DNA of 64,000 nt from Dasypus novemcinctus (Eukaryota; Chordata; Mammalia; Cingulata; Dasypodidae), in NCBI RefSeq assembly GCF_030445035.2, contig NC_080673.1:193607216-193671215 (forward strand), read 5' to 3'. A program made the translations under genes and the position numbers. This document shows, one piece after another, positions 11,225 through 24,425 of the stretch (the stretch's first letter is position 1; each line of letters starts with the position of its first letter). The notes under the pieces were generated by a model. That model had not been told where the DNA came from. It was given only the letters and a program-made list of their open reading frames with translations, and made no database searches.

Positions 11225-12480
11225 TTCTAATTAGGGTTATCGGAATAGGCCTCATTGGGAAGGTGATATTTTAGTAAAGACTTGAAGAAGGGGAGGGACT
11301 TGGCTGGGGAAGCGCTCTTTAGGCAGAGGAAAGAGCTGGTGCCAAGGGCCTGCGGTAGGAGTGGTCCTGGTGTGTTCAAGGAATAGCAAGGAGTTCAGTG
11401 AGGCTGCAGCAGTGACTGAGGTGCAGGGGCAGCAGGAGATGAGCTTGAAAGGCTGTCAGGGCTTGAGGGCCTCTGCAAGGACTTTGGCATTTACTTGAAT
11501 GAGATGGGGAGCCATTGGGGAGTTTTGAGTGAAGGAGGGTCCTGCTCTGATTTATGTTCTAAGAGGACAACTTTGGCTGCTATGTGAAGAATACACAATA
11601 GGGGGCAAAAGCAGAAGCAGGAACCAGATTGCCATAATCCAGATAAGAAATGAGAGTGGCTTGGATTCAGGCAGGCAACAGGACGAACGTCAACATGCAT
11701 TCAAATTCTAGATACATTTTGAATGTACAGCTGATAGGACTCACTGACAAAGGATGTGGTATATAAGAGATGCGGCTCCAAGGATTTTGGCTGACCACTG
11801 GAAGGATAGAGTTGCCAATAATTGAGACAGGTGGAGCCACAGTACTAAGCAGGGATTTTTTTTGGGGGGAGGGCAGGGGGTGGGAGGTGGGAGGATAGGG
11901 ATTAGAAGAGATGCTGTTTGTGACATGTTAAGTGTGACATCACTCTTAAATAGCCAAGTGGAGATTTTGAGAGATCATTGAATATTTAAGTCTGAAGTTC
12001 AGGAGAGAAGTCTGGAAAGGTGATACAACTATGGAATCATCAGCACATGGATGGTATTTAAATCCATGAGATTAGAGGAGAACAAGTGCGTGAGTGTAGA
12101 TAGAGAAGAGAAGAGGGCCAAGGACTGATAGCTGGGCTCCCCACATTGAGAGATCAGGGCAAAAAGCAGGAAGCAGCAAAGGAGATAGAAGAAGTAGGCA
12201 ATAAGGTAGGACAGGACCCAGGAAGCGTGGCGTTCTGGAAAACAAGTGAAGAAGGCATATTACACAGGATGCACAATGCCACGGAAGGTAAGGAGTGGCC
12301 ATCTGATTTACAGCATGGAAGTCATTATGACCTTGGTGAAAGCTCTTTGGTAGAGTGGTGGACTGAAAGGCAGACGGGATGGGTTCAAGAGAGAATGGGA
12401 AGAGAGGAATACGAGTCAGGAAGTTTAGACAACTCTTCCATGGGGTTCTGCTGGTAAGGGAGGCCAAGGAATAAGATCAC
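11225..12480 (+). mobile_element. Long ancient dispersed repeat, family not assigned
   Basis: A 1.2 kb run resembles a repeat seen in many mammals: 'agaaggggagggacttgg', 'gcaaggagttcagtgaggctgcagc', 'gagatggggagccattggggagttttgag', 'caactttggctgctatgtg', 'ggtggagccacagtac', 'tgacatgttaag', 'catcagcacatggatgg'. I remember the sequence type but cannot safely name its class. A second, shorter copy is at 49310-49690. Open frames on both strands (up to 131 residues) are broken and lack known domains. Confidence 0.5.
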
Positions 12481-14199
12481 AAATGAAGGATTCAAGAAAA
12501 AGTGCTTTCCTGTTTGTATGTCTGGGTTTTTTTTAATTGTTGTTGTTAAATGGGAGGATCAGCTACATATTTGTATGCTAATGAGAATGATCCAACAAAA
12601 AGCAAAGAAATTGGTATTACAGGGAACATAGGAATTTCTGGAAAAAAAATATTCTTGAATAGGTACAAGGAATAGGATCTAGACCAAAAAGTGATTGGCT
12701 TTTGATATCTATGGTGACAGATGAGAAAGTGGAGTGTGTTAGCAGACACTGGTAGATGGAAAATCTCCCTCGTCCCTGTTTTCTCATCCATAAATGGGCT
12801 CATGATGTCCACCTCTCATAGCATTTGTGGGGGACCAAACGAGTTCATTATAGATGAGTGCCTGCCTTGTTCAAAGTCGTACTCAAAAAATGACAGCGCC
12901 TGACTTTTTGTATCATTTTCCCTAAGTCACAATTTCCAGTTTTGGAAATCACTCTATCGAGATGCTGTGGAAATTGTAAATAAATTGCAGAAGCCAGGGA
13001 TATTCAGTTTATCCACAAATAACTCATCAGATTTTAAAAACATTCCATTCTAAAAAAATGCCTCAGCATAAAATGTCTCCTATTAAAATATTAAAGACAA
13101 TAACAAAAGCTGGCAGCGTAGTGTATTTTATATCTTTAGCGTGTCTATAAAGGTTACTTTCAAACCTAAGGATTTATTCAAATGTTCTACAGTCTTTATG
13201 ACAAAATAAGGTACAGCACATACTTTATCCTTTGGGTCAGTATCTGCTAGAATGATATCCTTTTCTATTGTATTTCATGCTTAAAATGGATTTGAGGGAG
13301 ACAAAAGTTTGAAGTCAGCCATGCTGCATATTGATTAAATCTGCTGAAACTGAAGTAAAGAGGAGCTCCCTGAAATGAACATTAAGGAGATTCCTTCTAA
13401 CCTGAGATTAACTTGTCCCATGACCATTGTAAAGGTCTTTAACTTCCAGAGCTTCTGTTTCCCAATCTGTAAAACAAAGGGCTTGGACATTATTTCAGCT
13501 TTCAGAGTCCATGATTCCGAGAGTTTGAGATTCCTTTAGGTTTATGGGCACTGAATGGGGGTCACCACTTCCCACTCTGGAATTTGAGCAGACTGTTCCA
13601 CCTCTCTGAGCTTCAGTTTCCTAGTCGTTTGTTTATGACATGTTAATTAAATTCAGTTATGTAAGAAAAACACTTTGTTACAGTACTCCACTACTCCAAG
13701 CTAAGGGGTAGAAGCCGTGCCCCTCAAAAGGGGAGGGCAAGGTGCTTCAGCATCAATCTGGGGAGCATACCTCAAACACACATGTCTCCCCCCCCACTCA
13801 GAAGTTGAATCAGGGTGGCAAAAAGGTTTTTGCTCCTTTTTAAACTACTAGATTGCTGTTGGTTGTGTAGAGTCTTACCTTGAGAAGAATGCTAAGAACA
13901 CAACTGGCTTTTCTTAGAAAGTTTTATGGTGCATATTATCTGCAGTGGGTACAGGATTAGTGAGAAGTAGCTGTGGCTGTGTGTTTGAAATGCCTAGCTT
14001 CAAAGTATACCAGTCTGTCAGAATTATTTTTCAGGTCCATTTCATTCCCTTTTCTTTTACCTCACTTCCCTCTGCCTAGAGGACTCTGTTCTCCCCCTAG
14101 ATAGGACTCGAGTGCTCTCAAAATTTTAATTTCCACCAATGCCAAGAAAGGACCACAGAGAAGTATTGCAGAGGCTGATTTTACTATTGGGCTTCTGTG
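12481..14199. other. Intergenic, no gene seen
   Basis: Mostly unassigned. 13425-13640 has MIR-like phrases ('cttctgtttcccaatctgtaaaacaaag', 'cacctctctgagcttcagtttcctag'). Confidence 0.35.
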
Positions 14200-14720
14200 G
14201 TAAATTGTTTGCAAAGATGGCCGCCATGCCACTCCTCCCATCAGGAGAAGAGAGTCCCTTTCCCCAACACATGAATCAGGGCTGGTCTTATGACTTGATA
14301 TGACTGATAGAATGCAGCTGATGTGACGATGTTCTGGGACTTCCAGGCCAAACCCCTAAAAAGATGTCCCAATTTGACTTCCACTCAGGGGCCAGTCCAG
14401 CTGACCATGGGAAGTCTAGGCTATCTGTTGGACAGAGAGAGGCCACCTGGAGGAAAACAAAGGTCCCAGACATGTGAGTGAATCCAGCTGACACTGCACG
14501 AAGATAGAGGTCCAGTGTTCCAGCCAGTTCCTGGCTAGTCAAACCATTCAGCGAAGGCACCAGATGCGTGTATGAGAACATCTTAAATCCTCTAGTCCCA
14601 GTGAAGACCCCAGCTGAAACCATGAGGGGGCAGAGGTGAGCTGTTCCTGCTGACCCACACAATGGTGATCGATCTAAACAACTGAATTTTGGGATGATTT
14701 GTTATGCAACATTCTTACCA
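14200..14720 (+). mobile_element. MaLR-type LTR remnant, plus
   Basis: Same family as the minus-strand copy at 284-735: 'ccactcctcccatcagg', 'aatcagggctggtcttatgacttg', ending 'gaattttgggatgatttgttatgca'. The minus-strand frame of 124 residues within it has no known domain. Confidence 0.55.
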
Positions 14721-14988
14721 GGGTTTCTTAGTCTGCTTTATCATAGAGGTTTCTAGTTAAAGAAAATTTGGATACTAGAGCTAAAAAGTGTCTTTTAAGT
14801 CAAGTAGTTCAAATGACTCCTTTTGCTGATAAGAAAACTGAGGCTCAGAGTTGATTAACTTGCTTAAGTCACAAAAAAGAGTAAGTAGCAGAGCTGAGAT
14901 TAGAACACAACTCTCCTTCATAATCATTTTTCAGGGAACTTATCTATGCATTAGAAATTAAACAGAAGTGTTTTCACCACAGGAACCT

Positions 14989-15426
14989 GTAGTGGGTTGA
15001 ATAGTGTCCTCCAAAAATCCATATCTACACAGAACTTTAGAATATGACCACTTTCACTTTTGGAAAAGGGTCTTTGCTGATGTAATTGGTTAAAATGAGA
15101 TTATACTGGATTAGGATGGGCCCTAATCCAATGACTGAAGTCCTTATAAGAAGAAGAGAGGACAGAGGGAAGAAAACAAAATGAGGACAGAGGACAGATT
15201 GGAACCATGCGTCCTCAAGTCAAGAAATGCCGAGGATTGCCAGGAGCCACCAGAAGCTAGGAAGGGGGAAATACTTCTCCTCTAAAGCTCTCAGAGGGAG
15301 CCCAGCCCTGCCAACATCTTAGTGTCAGACTTATAGTTTCTAGAATGTGAGAGAATACTTTTTTTTTTTGCTTTAAGCCACCCAGTTGTGGTACTTTTTT
15401 ACAGCAGCACTAGGAAACTGATACAG
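14989..15426 (+). mobile_element. MLT1-type LTR, plus
   Basis: 'tagtgggttgaatagtgtcctccaaaaatccatatc', 'ccctaatccaatgactgaagtccttataagaagaagag', 'gctttaagccacccagttgtggtac' and 'cagcactaggaaactgatac' follow MLT1 order. Nearly complete. Confidence 0.8.
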
Positions 15427-16154
15427 AGGCCACTCATGAGACCCAAATGTCTGAGGGTGACAGTCAAAGAGTAGGAGCCCCTTGAAGAGCTACTGCATCT
15501 TTTCTCAGGTCTGAGGACATCACAGGACTGTTCATATTCTGTTCTGTCATATTTCTCTTTACTGTGTTCCTTTGAGAAGGCCAATTCCATTTTTATTCAT
15601 GATTTTTATGTGACTATTTCTTTTATTTTTGTCCCCTGAACTTTGAAATTTCACAATGCTGTATCTTAGGGAAGATTTATGTTCATCACTTATCTTTGTA
15701 TGTGTTAGCCTCTACCATAGTAATTCTGAACTTCAAGCTCTTCAATTCAGGGAAATGTTTTGAATAGTTTCAGTTATGATTTTCTCCCTCACTGTTTTTT
15801 TCTGGTCTCTCTTTCTGCAACTCTTGTTAATAGGAAGCTGACCTTTCGGTCTGGTTCTATTAATATGTTATTATTTTTTCTCTCTTATTTTCCAACCCCC
15901 TTTTATTTTTTTATCAAATTTTTGGTTGTTCTTTTCAACATTATCTTCCAATTCCTCCACCAAATATTTCTTCTTTTAAAAAATAGCATCCTATTTTTTT
16001 ATGGATACAAAATTATTCTCATCTGAGTATATTTATGACAGCTTTTCAGTTTTTTAAGTTTTCCTCTCTCTGCATAGTCCAATGTCCTTCAGATTTTTCT
16101 TCTCTTTGTTTGGGTCTCTAATTTTCATACTACGGAGTTTCCACAGATGCTGTT
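15427..16154. other. Intergenic, T-rich, no gene seen
   Basis: Unassigned T-rich plus strand with an 88-residue chance frame of phenylalanine-rich sequence at 15760-16026. Confidence 0.3.
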
Positions 16155-16620
16155 TCTATTAGTCAGAATAATTAGATTATGCTGCAATAACAAACAACTT
16201 GGAACTTTCACTAGCTTAGAATAACAACGTTCAGTTTTCCTTCATGAATAGGCAAGAACACTTCCTTTCCATCTCCACTCCAGAAGCTAATCTGATGTAC
16301 ATTCCGTATCAGTTCATGCTTCCATGCTCCCAGACGCAGGTAAAGGGAAACATGGTAAACTGGGCACTAGCTCTGAAGTTTCTTTCCTGCAGTGGCATCA
16401 TTACGCTCTTTCACATTTACATTGGCCAAAGCAAGCCACAAGGCTATGTCTGAGTTCAATATGGTGGCAGGTACACTCCTCCTCAGGAAAAGACACAGAA
16501 TATTTGTGCTCATGTTAGAGACAGAGATATGGAGAAGCTGACTGGAGTTTCCCAGCACAGGGAGCAGGAGGTGGGGCAGTGCTTATTGATTGTGAAACAG
16601 TCAGGTTGTCTGTTTCATTA
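16155..16620 (-). mobile_element. MaLR-type LTR remnant, minus
   Basis: 'ctattagtcagaataattagattatgctgcaataacaaac' and 'ggccaaagcaagccacaaggc' match the same reversed LTR style as 284-735, more diverged. Confidence 0.45.
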
Positions 16621-19399
16621 AAGAAACCCTGGTGTCTTGAGTTGGTCAAATTTACCAGAGATGCTTCTTCTAATCTCTCCTGAATAACAAAGACATGCAT
16701 CAATATTCTGGAGATTGAGCAAGGAAAGAAGGCTAGGAGCAGTGTCTCAGCATGCCAAATGTATCTTGTACTTATTCCTTCATTTGGTTTTTGTATTGTA
16801 CCACTGCTCTTTCAGGAGAATGTTGCCACCAGTCAAGAGATCCTGTCTATTTTATCCTCTTCAGAAAATAAACCTCCGGTCGTCTTCCAGGGTGGGGATG
16901 GGTTAAGTCAAGAGGAGGCTAGGGGGATTTCAACTATTCTTATATAGACATTTAAGCTATCTTCTGGTTTTACATACCACACTCACCTTTACTTCCAGCG
17001 GTATCTGTTTCCACGAATTCCTGAGCCTTTCAAGGGTTGACTGCATAAAAATGGGAATTGTAGGATTTCACTCTCTGAGTTTGCTAAGTACACTCAACCA
17101 ACTGCTTTCCACCTCCCAAAATTTAGTTGCCATTTACTTTTCTCCCAAAATATTTATCCTGAAGAAGGTATGTCTTCCTTTATGTATTTCATTTATTCTC
17201 ATTTTTGTGTAGTTTTGAAAGTCAACCACAGTAAATGCTTTTATTCCATAAATCATTTTTCATCAGGAGTCTAAGACTACTTTCTTTCTCTTAACATGGT
17301 AACATAAGAATTTTCTAAATTATTGGGGATTCTTTCCAAAGCTAATTTTGATGCCTATGTAGCTTAATCTTCCAAAAGGAAGGCATTATTCTCTATTTCT
17401 GTGTTTGACTTATTGTGTTTCAAAGTTTTCAATAGAAATAACACCACAAAAGAGTATTAACTAAGTCTTTCTCAATACATAGCTCAATTTATCAAACTGA
17501 ACATACCATTGATTGTAAGATGTAGCAAGAGTTGAACAAGTTTACTTTTGGAAAAGAGGAAAGGGCAGTGAGTGACACTGAGAGACTGTGGCTCTTACAA
17601 AAAGCCTTTCAAGGCAAATTGATTCTTTAACTATGTTCATTTATGAAATCTGAAAAAATTAAAACCAAGGAGACAGGTCCAGCCAGAAAATTGTACAGCA
17701 TGGCTTCAGTTATTTAAAACCAGTAAAAATTTTCCTAAAAAACTACTGAGGATCAACATGGGTAAGTTTATGAGGGAGTTTTATTTTCATATGTATTTCT
17801 GGATTTTTCCAATAACTTGAGGTTAGCAACTAGTATCAAATCAAGAAAAAGTTCTGATTTCTTTTTCTGCTTCATTTAAGAAAATGATCAGAAGGAAATA
17901 CACCTAACTGTGGTCCTTGGGTAGTATTATTTCTTCTTTGTGCTTCTCTGAAGTTTCCAAATTTCCTATAATAAGCATCTTTTGGAGTTGGGAGTGGGGG
18001 TGGGGTTGACTCAAGAAGTAATAGCATACTGGAGGAGAACTAGCAAAGTGAGGCAGATGGAAAACAAAATATCACCTTTATTATTGGTAGACTCTAGATT
18101 AGAAGGTTGGCTTAAAAATCAGATTTCTATGTTGGCTAGCTAACTAATCAAATTAACTGGAAATCTACCAAATGCTCACTCCCTTTGTACTATGAGGACC
18201 ACCCAAATGCACACCAAAATCAATTGCTGAGGTATGACACACCCTTTGGGATCTTTTATAGTCCTAAACATACAGAGAAACACCAAGGACATGTCAGTTA
18301 TTCCTATCAACATTATCAAAGGGTGGTTGTATTTCCGTTGCCAGGTGACAGTTCACAATATTTAGTATTGAGGCAACAATGACTGGCAGATGGAAATTCT
18401 TGCTAAAGTTACTGATTACTAAGTTTTACAAATGATTGTTGAAGTGCTAGATTGGAAACAAAATTAAGGAATAAAAATGTAAATGTGTGTAAGCAAAGTT
18501 TGGTTAGTTTCCAGGGCACACTATAAGGGGTAGCAAGAGCTTTCCCCAAGGCTTCTGGAAATCACCGCTTGCTGTCAATCTGGGATGACATAATTGGTGG
18601 GGTATGGCTGGCCCACTCTTTGAAGATGAGCCCTTTGATTCCATGGAAGAAAAGAGGACTCTGCTTGGACTGGGGTCAAAGGAAAGCTCTCACACTCTCG
18701 GGCAGGTCCCTGCCCTATCAATCTTGTTCAATCATTCTTTGTAGTTTTACCAGACGATGAAATCCTTTACATGCTTGCCCGTCCCACTGAGTTCCCTTTA
18801 AACTTAATAGCTTTTCCTGGACATGCTCCTTTTTAATGTTTACCAAGACAGCATCCTTATCTAAAGAGAAGAGTGGAAAACAAATACTAAGAAATCTTTA
18901 GAACCAAACAGACGTTAGACAAGTAGACCTGAGAATGTGCATCTTACCCATGGTGGGTAAAATGGACACAGGTTCTCACTTTTATCTGTTTATTTTATAA
19001 CTATCCATGCAAAGAAAACAGAAGGAGTGACTTCAGGTTAAATTTATTTTTTTAAAAAGAAACTCGTGTCATTCACAGGACCTTTGGACAATGCACACTT
19101 GTGCCAATGATGCTTTGTAATGCTAAAAAATTTTCTAAAAGTTCTCTCTCAGAATTTCATTGAAATCCAGATTTTCAGTCATTTATATTCCTTTGGAATC
19201 ATGCCTCATTTTTCTGTTTGTTTGAACCTAGCATGGCCATCTTTTTTTTTTTCCCCCACCAAACTTATGACAAAGCAACTTAAAAACTCAAGATCATGAA
19301 GAATATGCAAAAGAATGAGGCAGGAGCATTTAGGGTACAATAATAAACAGAGGGGAGTCTACAATTTATAGTGAGAAAAAAAAGACTTACCAATCCACA
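16621..19399. other. Intergenic, no gene seen
   Basis: About 2.8 kb with no gene, SINE or clear LTR. The 17650-17960 part is weakly LINE-like by composition. Short open frames show no known domains. This is the longest stretch in the left half without an obvious young repeat. Confidence 0.3.
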
Positions 19400-19906
19400 C
19401 CCCACATTCTGACCTATGTTGACAGAATCCAAAGGGTATAAACAAATAAAAGCTAAGATCAACCCGCAGCAGTCGCTACGTGGGACTGTCCAGGGGATCC
19501 TGGGATGAGCTGATCGGATGAGGCATCCATTCCTCATTTTTCCAGCTCTGAGGAGTGCTGCTTTTTACTGATCCTCAGCTGAGTTCCCTCCAGAAATTGC
19601 TCTTGGTTGAGGAGCTCCACCCCACCCGAAGTCATGCCCTCCTTCTCATTGATAGCCTACAGCTGGTCACTGTGGGAATGAAAATGCCTCAAGGTGAGAC
19701 AACTCAGTAGGGCCAGCCCAGCTCCCCTTGAGATCAACTGAGGTCTTGGTTGAGACTGCATAGGAGCCCAATTTCTCCCTTTGCCCAATCCTGATTCTTT
19801 TGCCCCCTCTTCCTAATGTGTTGATCCCAAAAGCACCCCAATAAATTTTCTACCCATAATTCTCCTTCACACAGTCTGTTTCCCAGGGAGCCTGACCTGA
19901 AATAAA
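19400..19906 (+). mobile_element. ERVL-type LTR-like sequence, plus
   Basis: It has an AATAAA near 19841 and the ending 'cacagtctgtttcccagggagcctgacctgaaataaa', which resembles the 3' ends of old ERVL LTRs (LTR16/LTR33-like). The left boundary is uncertain. Confidence 0.4.
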
Positions 19907-21877
19907 CATATGCCTTAGGCTGATTCAAATGAAGTGTCTCCCAAATTGTTAAAAGTAATGGAAATAGTCTGCTGGCAAAGTTTTGAACCAGAAGACCCAT
20001 TTTGACTTAAAATTTTGAGGTATGTCTTAAAAAGTAGGTTACAAGACAGTACATATACCATGATTACAAAAAAAAAGGATTTATGGGAATACCTAAGTTT
20101 CATAAAAATAATGACAGGAAGATATAGTCAATGAACTAAAACTTTTTGAATACTTCCTTCATGCCAGGCATTGGGTTGGGCACTAAACCAAAAATATCAA
20201 AATAGTGATTATCTCTGAATGATGGAATTAGAAGTGATTTTTATTTTCCTCTTTTCTTTTTAGAGTATTTCCCAGATTTGGCTTTGTTATTAGAAACAGA
20301 AATATAAAAATTATATATAATTTATATACATATCAAGCTTTATATAAAAAATTTACATTACACCAAATATTTCAATAAGCATATGCTATAATCTTGATAC
20401 TATATGTGTCCCCAAAATCTTCATGCCATTTCTCCAAAGACTTACCAAAAATGAAGCATGTCATTTCAACAGAAACTTTAGAGCAAGTTTGGAAGTTTTC
20501 AGTATTCAGGTGCTAAAAGTAATTAGCCTGAGTTTTCTTAAGGAATCATTTACATTTTGACATTGAGAAAAGTGGGAGGACTCTCAGGTACTTCCCATTG
20601 ACCACAAATAGATTGAGAAAGAGCAGGGAATTAAGTCTTTGACAAGAACACTATACACATCAAGAAAGACAGAGCTTGGATTTGATAGTTTAGGACTAAT
20701 CCCCAAACATCCAAATATTTTTTATTAGCCCAATCTGGAATCTATCACCCAAAAGATTATATTAATGAATTCTTCTTTGCCACATGCACATTTGGAATAC
20801 TTTCTTAACTGACTGTATATATTGTCATTCTAAGGCAAAAAGGGGGGAATGTAGGCAAAAAATGTTAGACTATTATTCCTTCCCCAAATACATATTTGCT
20901 TTTTTTTCCCCCTTGGCTCAAATAAGCATATTTTATTACATCTCTCTGGCAAAAACTTTTCACAGTATTCAAACAAGGGTACCTGAAGGTTAATTGAAAT
21001 GGGGACATTTTTACGTAACTTCTTCCAGTCGCTACTGAATTTCTGCCAAACCCAGATAAAGGGTTAGTTGTAAAGATGAGGTGATGCCTTCTAAATCTAG
21101 AGTCTTCCATAACAGTGATTCCATGCCAAGTCACATACACTGTCTGATCTATTTGAACATGGTGTAACTAAAGAGATGGAACATGAGAAGCCAGGAGTGG
21201 TGACCCTTTTAAACAGTGTGGCCAACTTTCTTTGGGACAAATAAAAGGAAAGAAATGACTTCTGGGAATTAGCGATGTTTATCACTTTTCAAGAGAATCA
21301 TAGAGTAGTCATTAGAGAATTGATTAAGTTAGGCCATGCCCTTTAGGTAGAGTGGGAACCATTGCTGTGAATGGCCAGAGGCTAGCTGGATAGCAGATAT
21401 CACGGGGCAGGTAAGGGGAGGCAGTGGGCTGTGTCCCCAGTGATTTTGCACACAAGGGAAGGTCTCCATCCTTGATTCTAATGGGCATCTAGAGGCCCCT
21501 CACTTTCCCAGAGTCTGCTAGAACCCCGGTCTATCCTACAAGCTACCACTAATCTCCCTAAAACAGCATTCATCTGCACACATACTTGCTGAGGGACCCC
21601 ATGACTTGGGGATCATAAATTCTAGACCATGAAGGCATCTTAGAAACCAACTAGTCCAACTCCTTCAATATATATCTGAGAAAATTGAAGCCTAGAGAGA
21701 AGTGACTTGTCCAAGGCCACACCGCAGGGTTTTTTCTCCACTCTACCTCAGTGAGAAAGAGTTTATAAACTATAGTTAAGTTTTCTTTTCCCCAACACTT
21801 TAGTTTGAAAAATTTCAAAGACACAGAAAAATGGAAAGAATTGTACAATCAACACCCAAATATTCAGCCCAACTTTT
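19907..21877. other. Intergenic, AT-rich, no gene seen
   Basis: No gene or clear young repeat. A short L2/MIR-like phrase ('acttccttcatgccaggcattgggttgggcac') lies at about 20150-20190, and another ('gaagcctagagagaagtgacttgtccaaggccacacc') near 21690-21725. Confidence 0.35.
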
Positions 21878-22229
21878 TAAAAGAAGATTTATTTTTATTT
21901 ATTGATTTCTCCCCATCCCCTCATTTGCACTTGCTGTGTCTGTTCGTCTTCCTTGTTTCTTCAGGAGGCACCAGAAACTGAACCCAGGACCTCCCATGTG
22001 GGAAGGAGGTGCCTTTTCACCTGAGCCTCCTCTACTCCCTGCTCTCTTTTGCCTCACATTAATCTTTTCTTCTTCTTGAGATGATGTGTTGCATCATCTC
22101 GTTGCATCAGCTCACCACACCTGCTCATCATGCCAGCTCACTGTCTTCTTTAGGAGGTACCTGGAATCAAACCACGGAGCTCCCATGTGGTAGGCAGGAG
22201 CCCAATTGCTGAAGCCAGATCTGCTTCCC
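21878..22229 (-). mobile_element. Dimeric two-headed SINE, minus
   Basis: Two reversed tRNA-like heads lie in one element: 'actgaacccaggacctcccatgtggg' near 21980 and 'atcaaaccacggagctcccatgtggtaggc' near 22160, with an AT-rich spacer and a T-rich tail at the left. Same architecture as 36045-36395. Confidence 0.75.
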
Positions 22230-22299
22230 TTAGCCTAACTTTTAAACTATTTAACTTTAATTATTAACTATTTAATGTTAATCAATTATTAACTATTTG

Positions 22300-24240
22300 C
22301 CACATTTGTTCTCTTTCTTTATCTGTATATATGTCATTTTACTTTTTTACCATTTGAGAGTAAGTTTCACACATTGTAACTTCACTTCTAAATACTTCAC
22401 AGGCATCTCCTAAGAACAAAGACATTCTCATATATAAAAGCAGTATCACTATCACATATAAGATATTTAACATTGACACCATAATATATCTAATATACAG
22501 ACATATTCAAATTTGCCCAGTGGTACCCCAAAATGTCTTTAGCTACCTGCTGCTTCAGATTCAGGACCGAATCAAGGATAATTCATTGCATTTGGTTGTC
22601 CTCTTTATCCTTCTTTATTCCAGAACACTCCCTGCCTTTTATATTTCATGACATTTTTGTAAAGTACAGTCCACTTTCTACATCTGAGATGGTCTGATTG
22701 CTTCTTTATGATTGGATTCAGGATAAACTTTTTGATAAAAAAAAAAAAGTATGAAGGTGATGTTGTGAATTTCCCATTGCATGATGTTCAGAAGTAAAAA
22801 CGCCAGTTCGCCCCTCTATTGGTGAAACAAAATATGATCACGTTGGTTAATATGGTCTCTATCAGGTCTTTCCATTATAAAGACACCCTTTCTCCTTTAT
22901 AATTAATCAGTAATCTGTGTGATGGTACTCTGAAACCAAGTGAATATCCTGTTGCCAACTTTTACAGTGGTATTAGTATCAAGCCACTATCACCTGATTC
23001 AATTATTACATTGGTCTTCACAAAATGGTGGTTTTCTAATTCTTTTTTTTTAAAGATTTATTTTTATTTGTTTCTCTCCCTTTTCCTTCCCCCCAAGCTG
23101 TCTGCTCTCTGTCCACTCCCTGTGTGTTCTTCTATGTCCGCTTGTATTCTTGTCAGTGGCACTGGGAATCTGTGTCTCTTTTTGTTGCATCATCTTGCTG
23201 TGTCAGCTCTCTGTGTGTGCAGCGCCACTCCTGTGTGTGCAGGCTGCACTTTTTTTGCGTGGGGTGGCTCTTCTTACAGGGTGCACTCCTTGCATGTGGG
23301 ACTCCCCTATGCAGGGGACACCTCTGCGTGGCATGGCACTCCTCATGTGCATCAGCACTGCGCATGGGCCAGCTCACTACACCAGTCAGGAGGCCCTGGG
23401 TTTGAGCCCTGGACCTCCCATGTGTTAGGCAGACGCCCTATCAGTTGAGCCAAATCCGTTTCCTGTGGTTTCCTAATTCTATTGTCCTCTGTACACTTGC
23501 TGACATTCTTTTGTAAAGAAGAGTTCCTCACACACTTTTAAAAATATGACTGTCTCACGAATTCCTTTTTGTATTCTATGCGCTATTCTCCAATGTCAAA
23601 ATTATTTCTTAATGCTCTATTTATTCTAAGTTTGGTTAGTGGGGCCTGCTCCAGGCCAACCTTAATGCCCTTTAGATGTTTCTCCGTCATTCTTGGAGCA
23701 TGTCCTTGTTTTCTGGCACAGTAAAATGTTCTAGTATCACCTTGTTCTTTCTCTGACATAGACCTGGAATCAGCCAGGAGCATAAACTCCTTTTAATGGT
23801 GAACAATATTTAGAAACTAAGTCATGGACACTAGATGTGCTCATTTTTACTGAGACATCATTGTTCAGGTCCTTTTAGTGGGTTTAACTCGGGTGTAACA
23901 TAAATATAAACTTGAGTTTACATTGATCCCACCAATGCAAATCCGATATTATAGTGCTTTTCCTCATGATCTTCTATTTCATATATAATTTCTATGTACT
24001 CATTGGTCTAACCTATGAAACATGAAACATGTCCGTATAAACCTTTAATTATAATTGAAAACTTTTTGCAGTTATTTTTGACCTAAGGTTATACCCCATT
24101 AATGATGCACAGTCAGGGTGTTATGTTCAAACACAACTTGATTTAATTTCTTGTGTATGGGTGTTTTTGTTTCAATATGATATAGAGTTGAATTCAATAT
24201 CTCATTCTTAAGTTTCAATCAATACACACTGAAATGAAAA
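22300..24240. mobile_element. Old L1M-like LINE segment, split by a SINE
   Basis: 'gtaacttcacttctaaatacttcacaggcatctcctaagaac', 'tcattgcatttggttgtcctcttta' and, beyond the SINE, 'ggagcatgtccttgttttctggcac' and 'cctggaatcagccaggagc' follow the order of a dispersed sequence I associate with old L1 elements. The DAS SINE at 23044-23464 sits inside it. Family and orientation are from memory and uncertain; that it is a single interrupted element is better supported. Confidence 0.5.
23044..23464 (-). mobile_element. DAS-type SINE, full-length, with target-site duplication
   Basis: A full-length minus-strand copy. The flanks 23028-23043 ('gtggttttctaattct') and 23465-23480 ('gtggtttcctaattct') match at 15 of 16 bases, a target-site duplication that fixes the ends. 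Frames up to 145 residues are shadows. Confidence 0.93.
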
Positions 24241-24339
24241 TAGATGCAAAGGACCGAGTGCCTGACTCCCAGAAGCTTACAGAGGAAACAGATAATTACT
24301 GCGAATTGTGTCCTGGAGGTGTGGACCATGAGCCAGGAG

Positions 24340-24425
24340 ACTTCAAGTGTGTCCTAGCACTGTGCCAAGTAGAAACTGGGGTTTAATATTTGTTGAATGA
24401 ATGAATGAATGAATGAATTTGTCCC
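24340..24425 (+). repeat. L2-like 3' end with (GAAT)n tract
   Basis: 'gcactgtgccaagtagaaactggggtttaatatttgttgaatgaatgaatgaatgaatgaa' resembles an L2 3' end and its terminal short repeat. Confidence 0.5.

Noticed and set aside
12072..12467. 131-residue minus-strand frame
   Set aside because: Lies inside an ancient dispersed repeat; no known domain.
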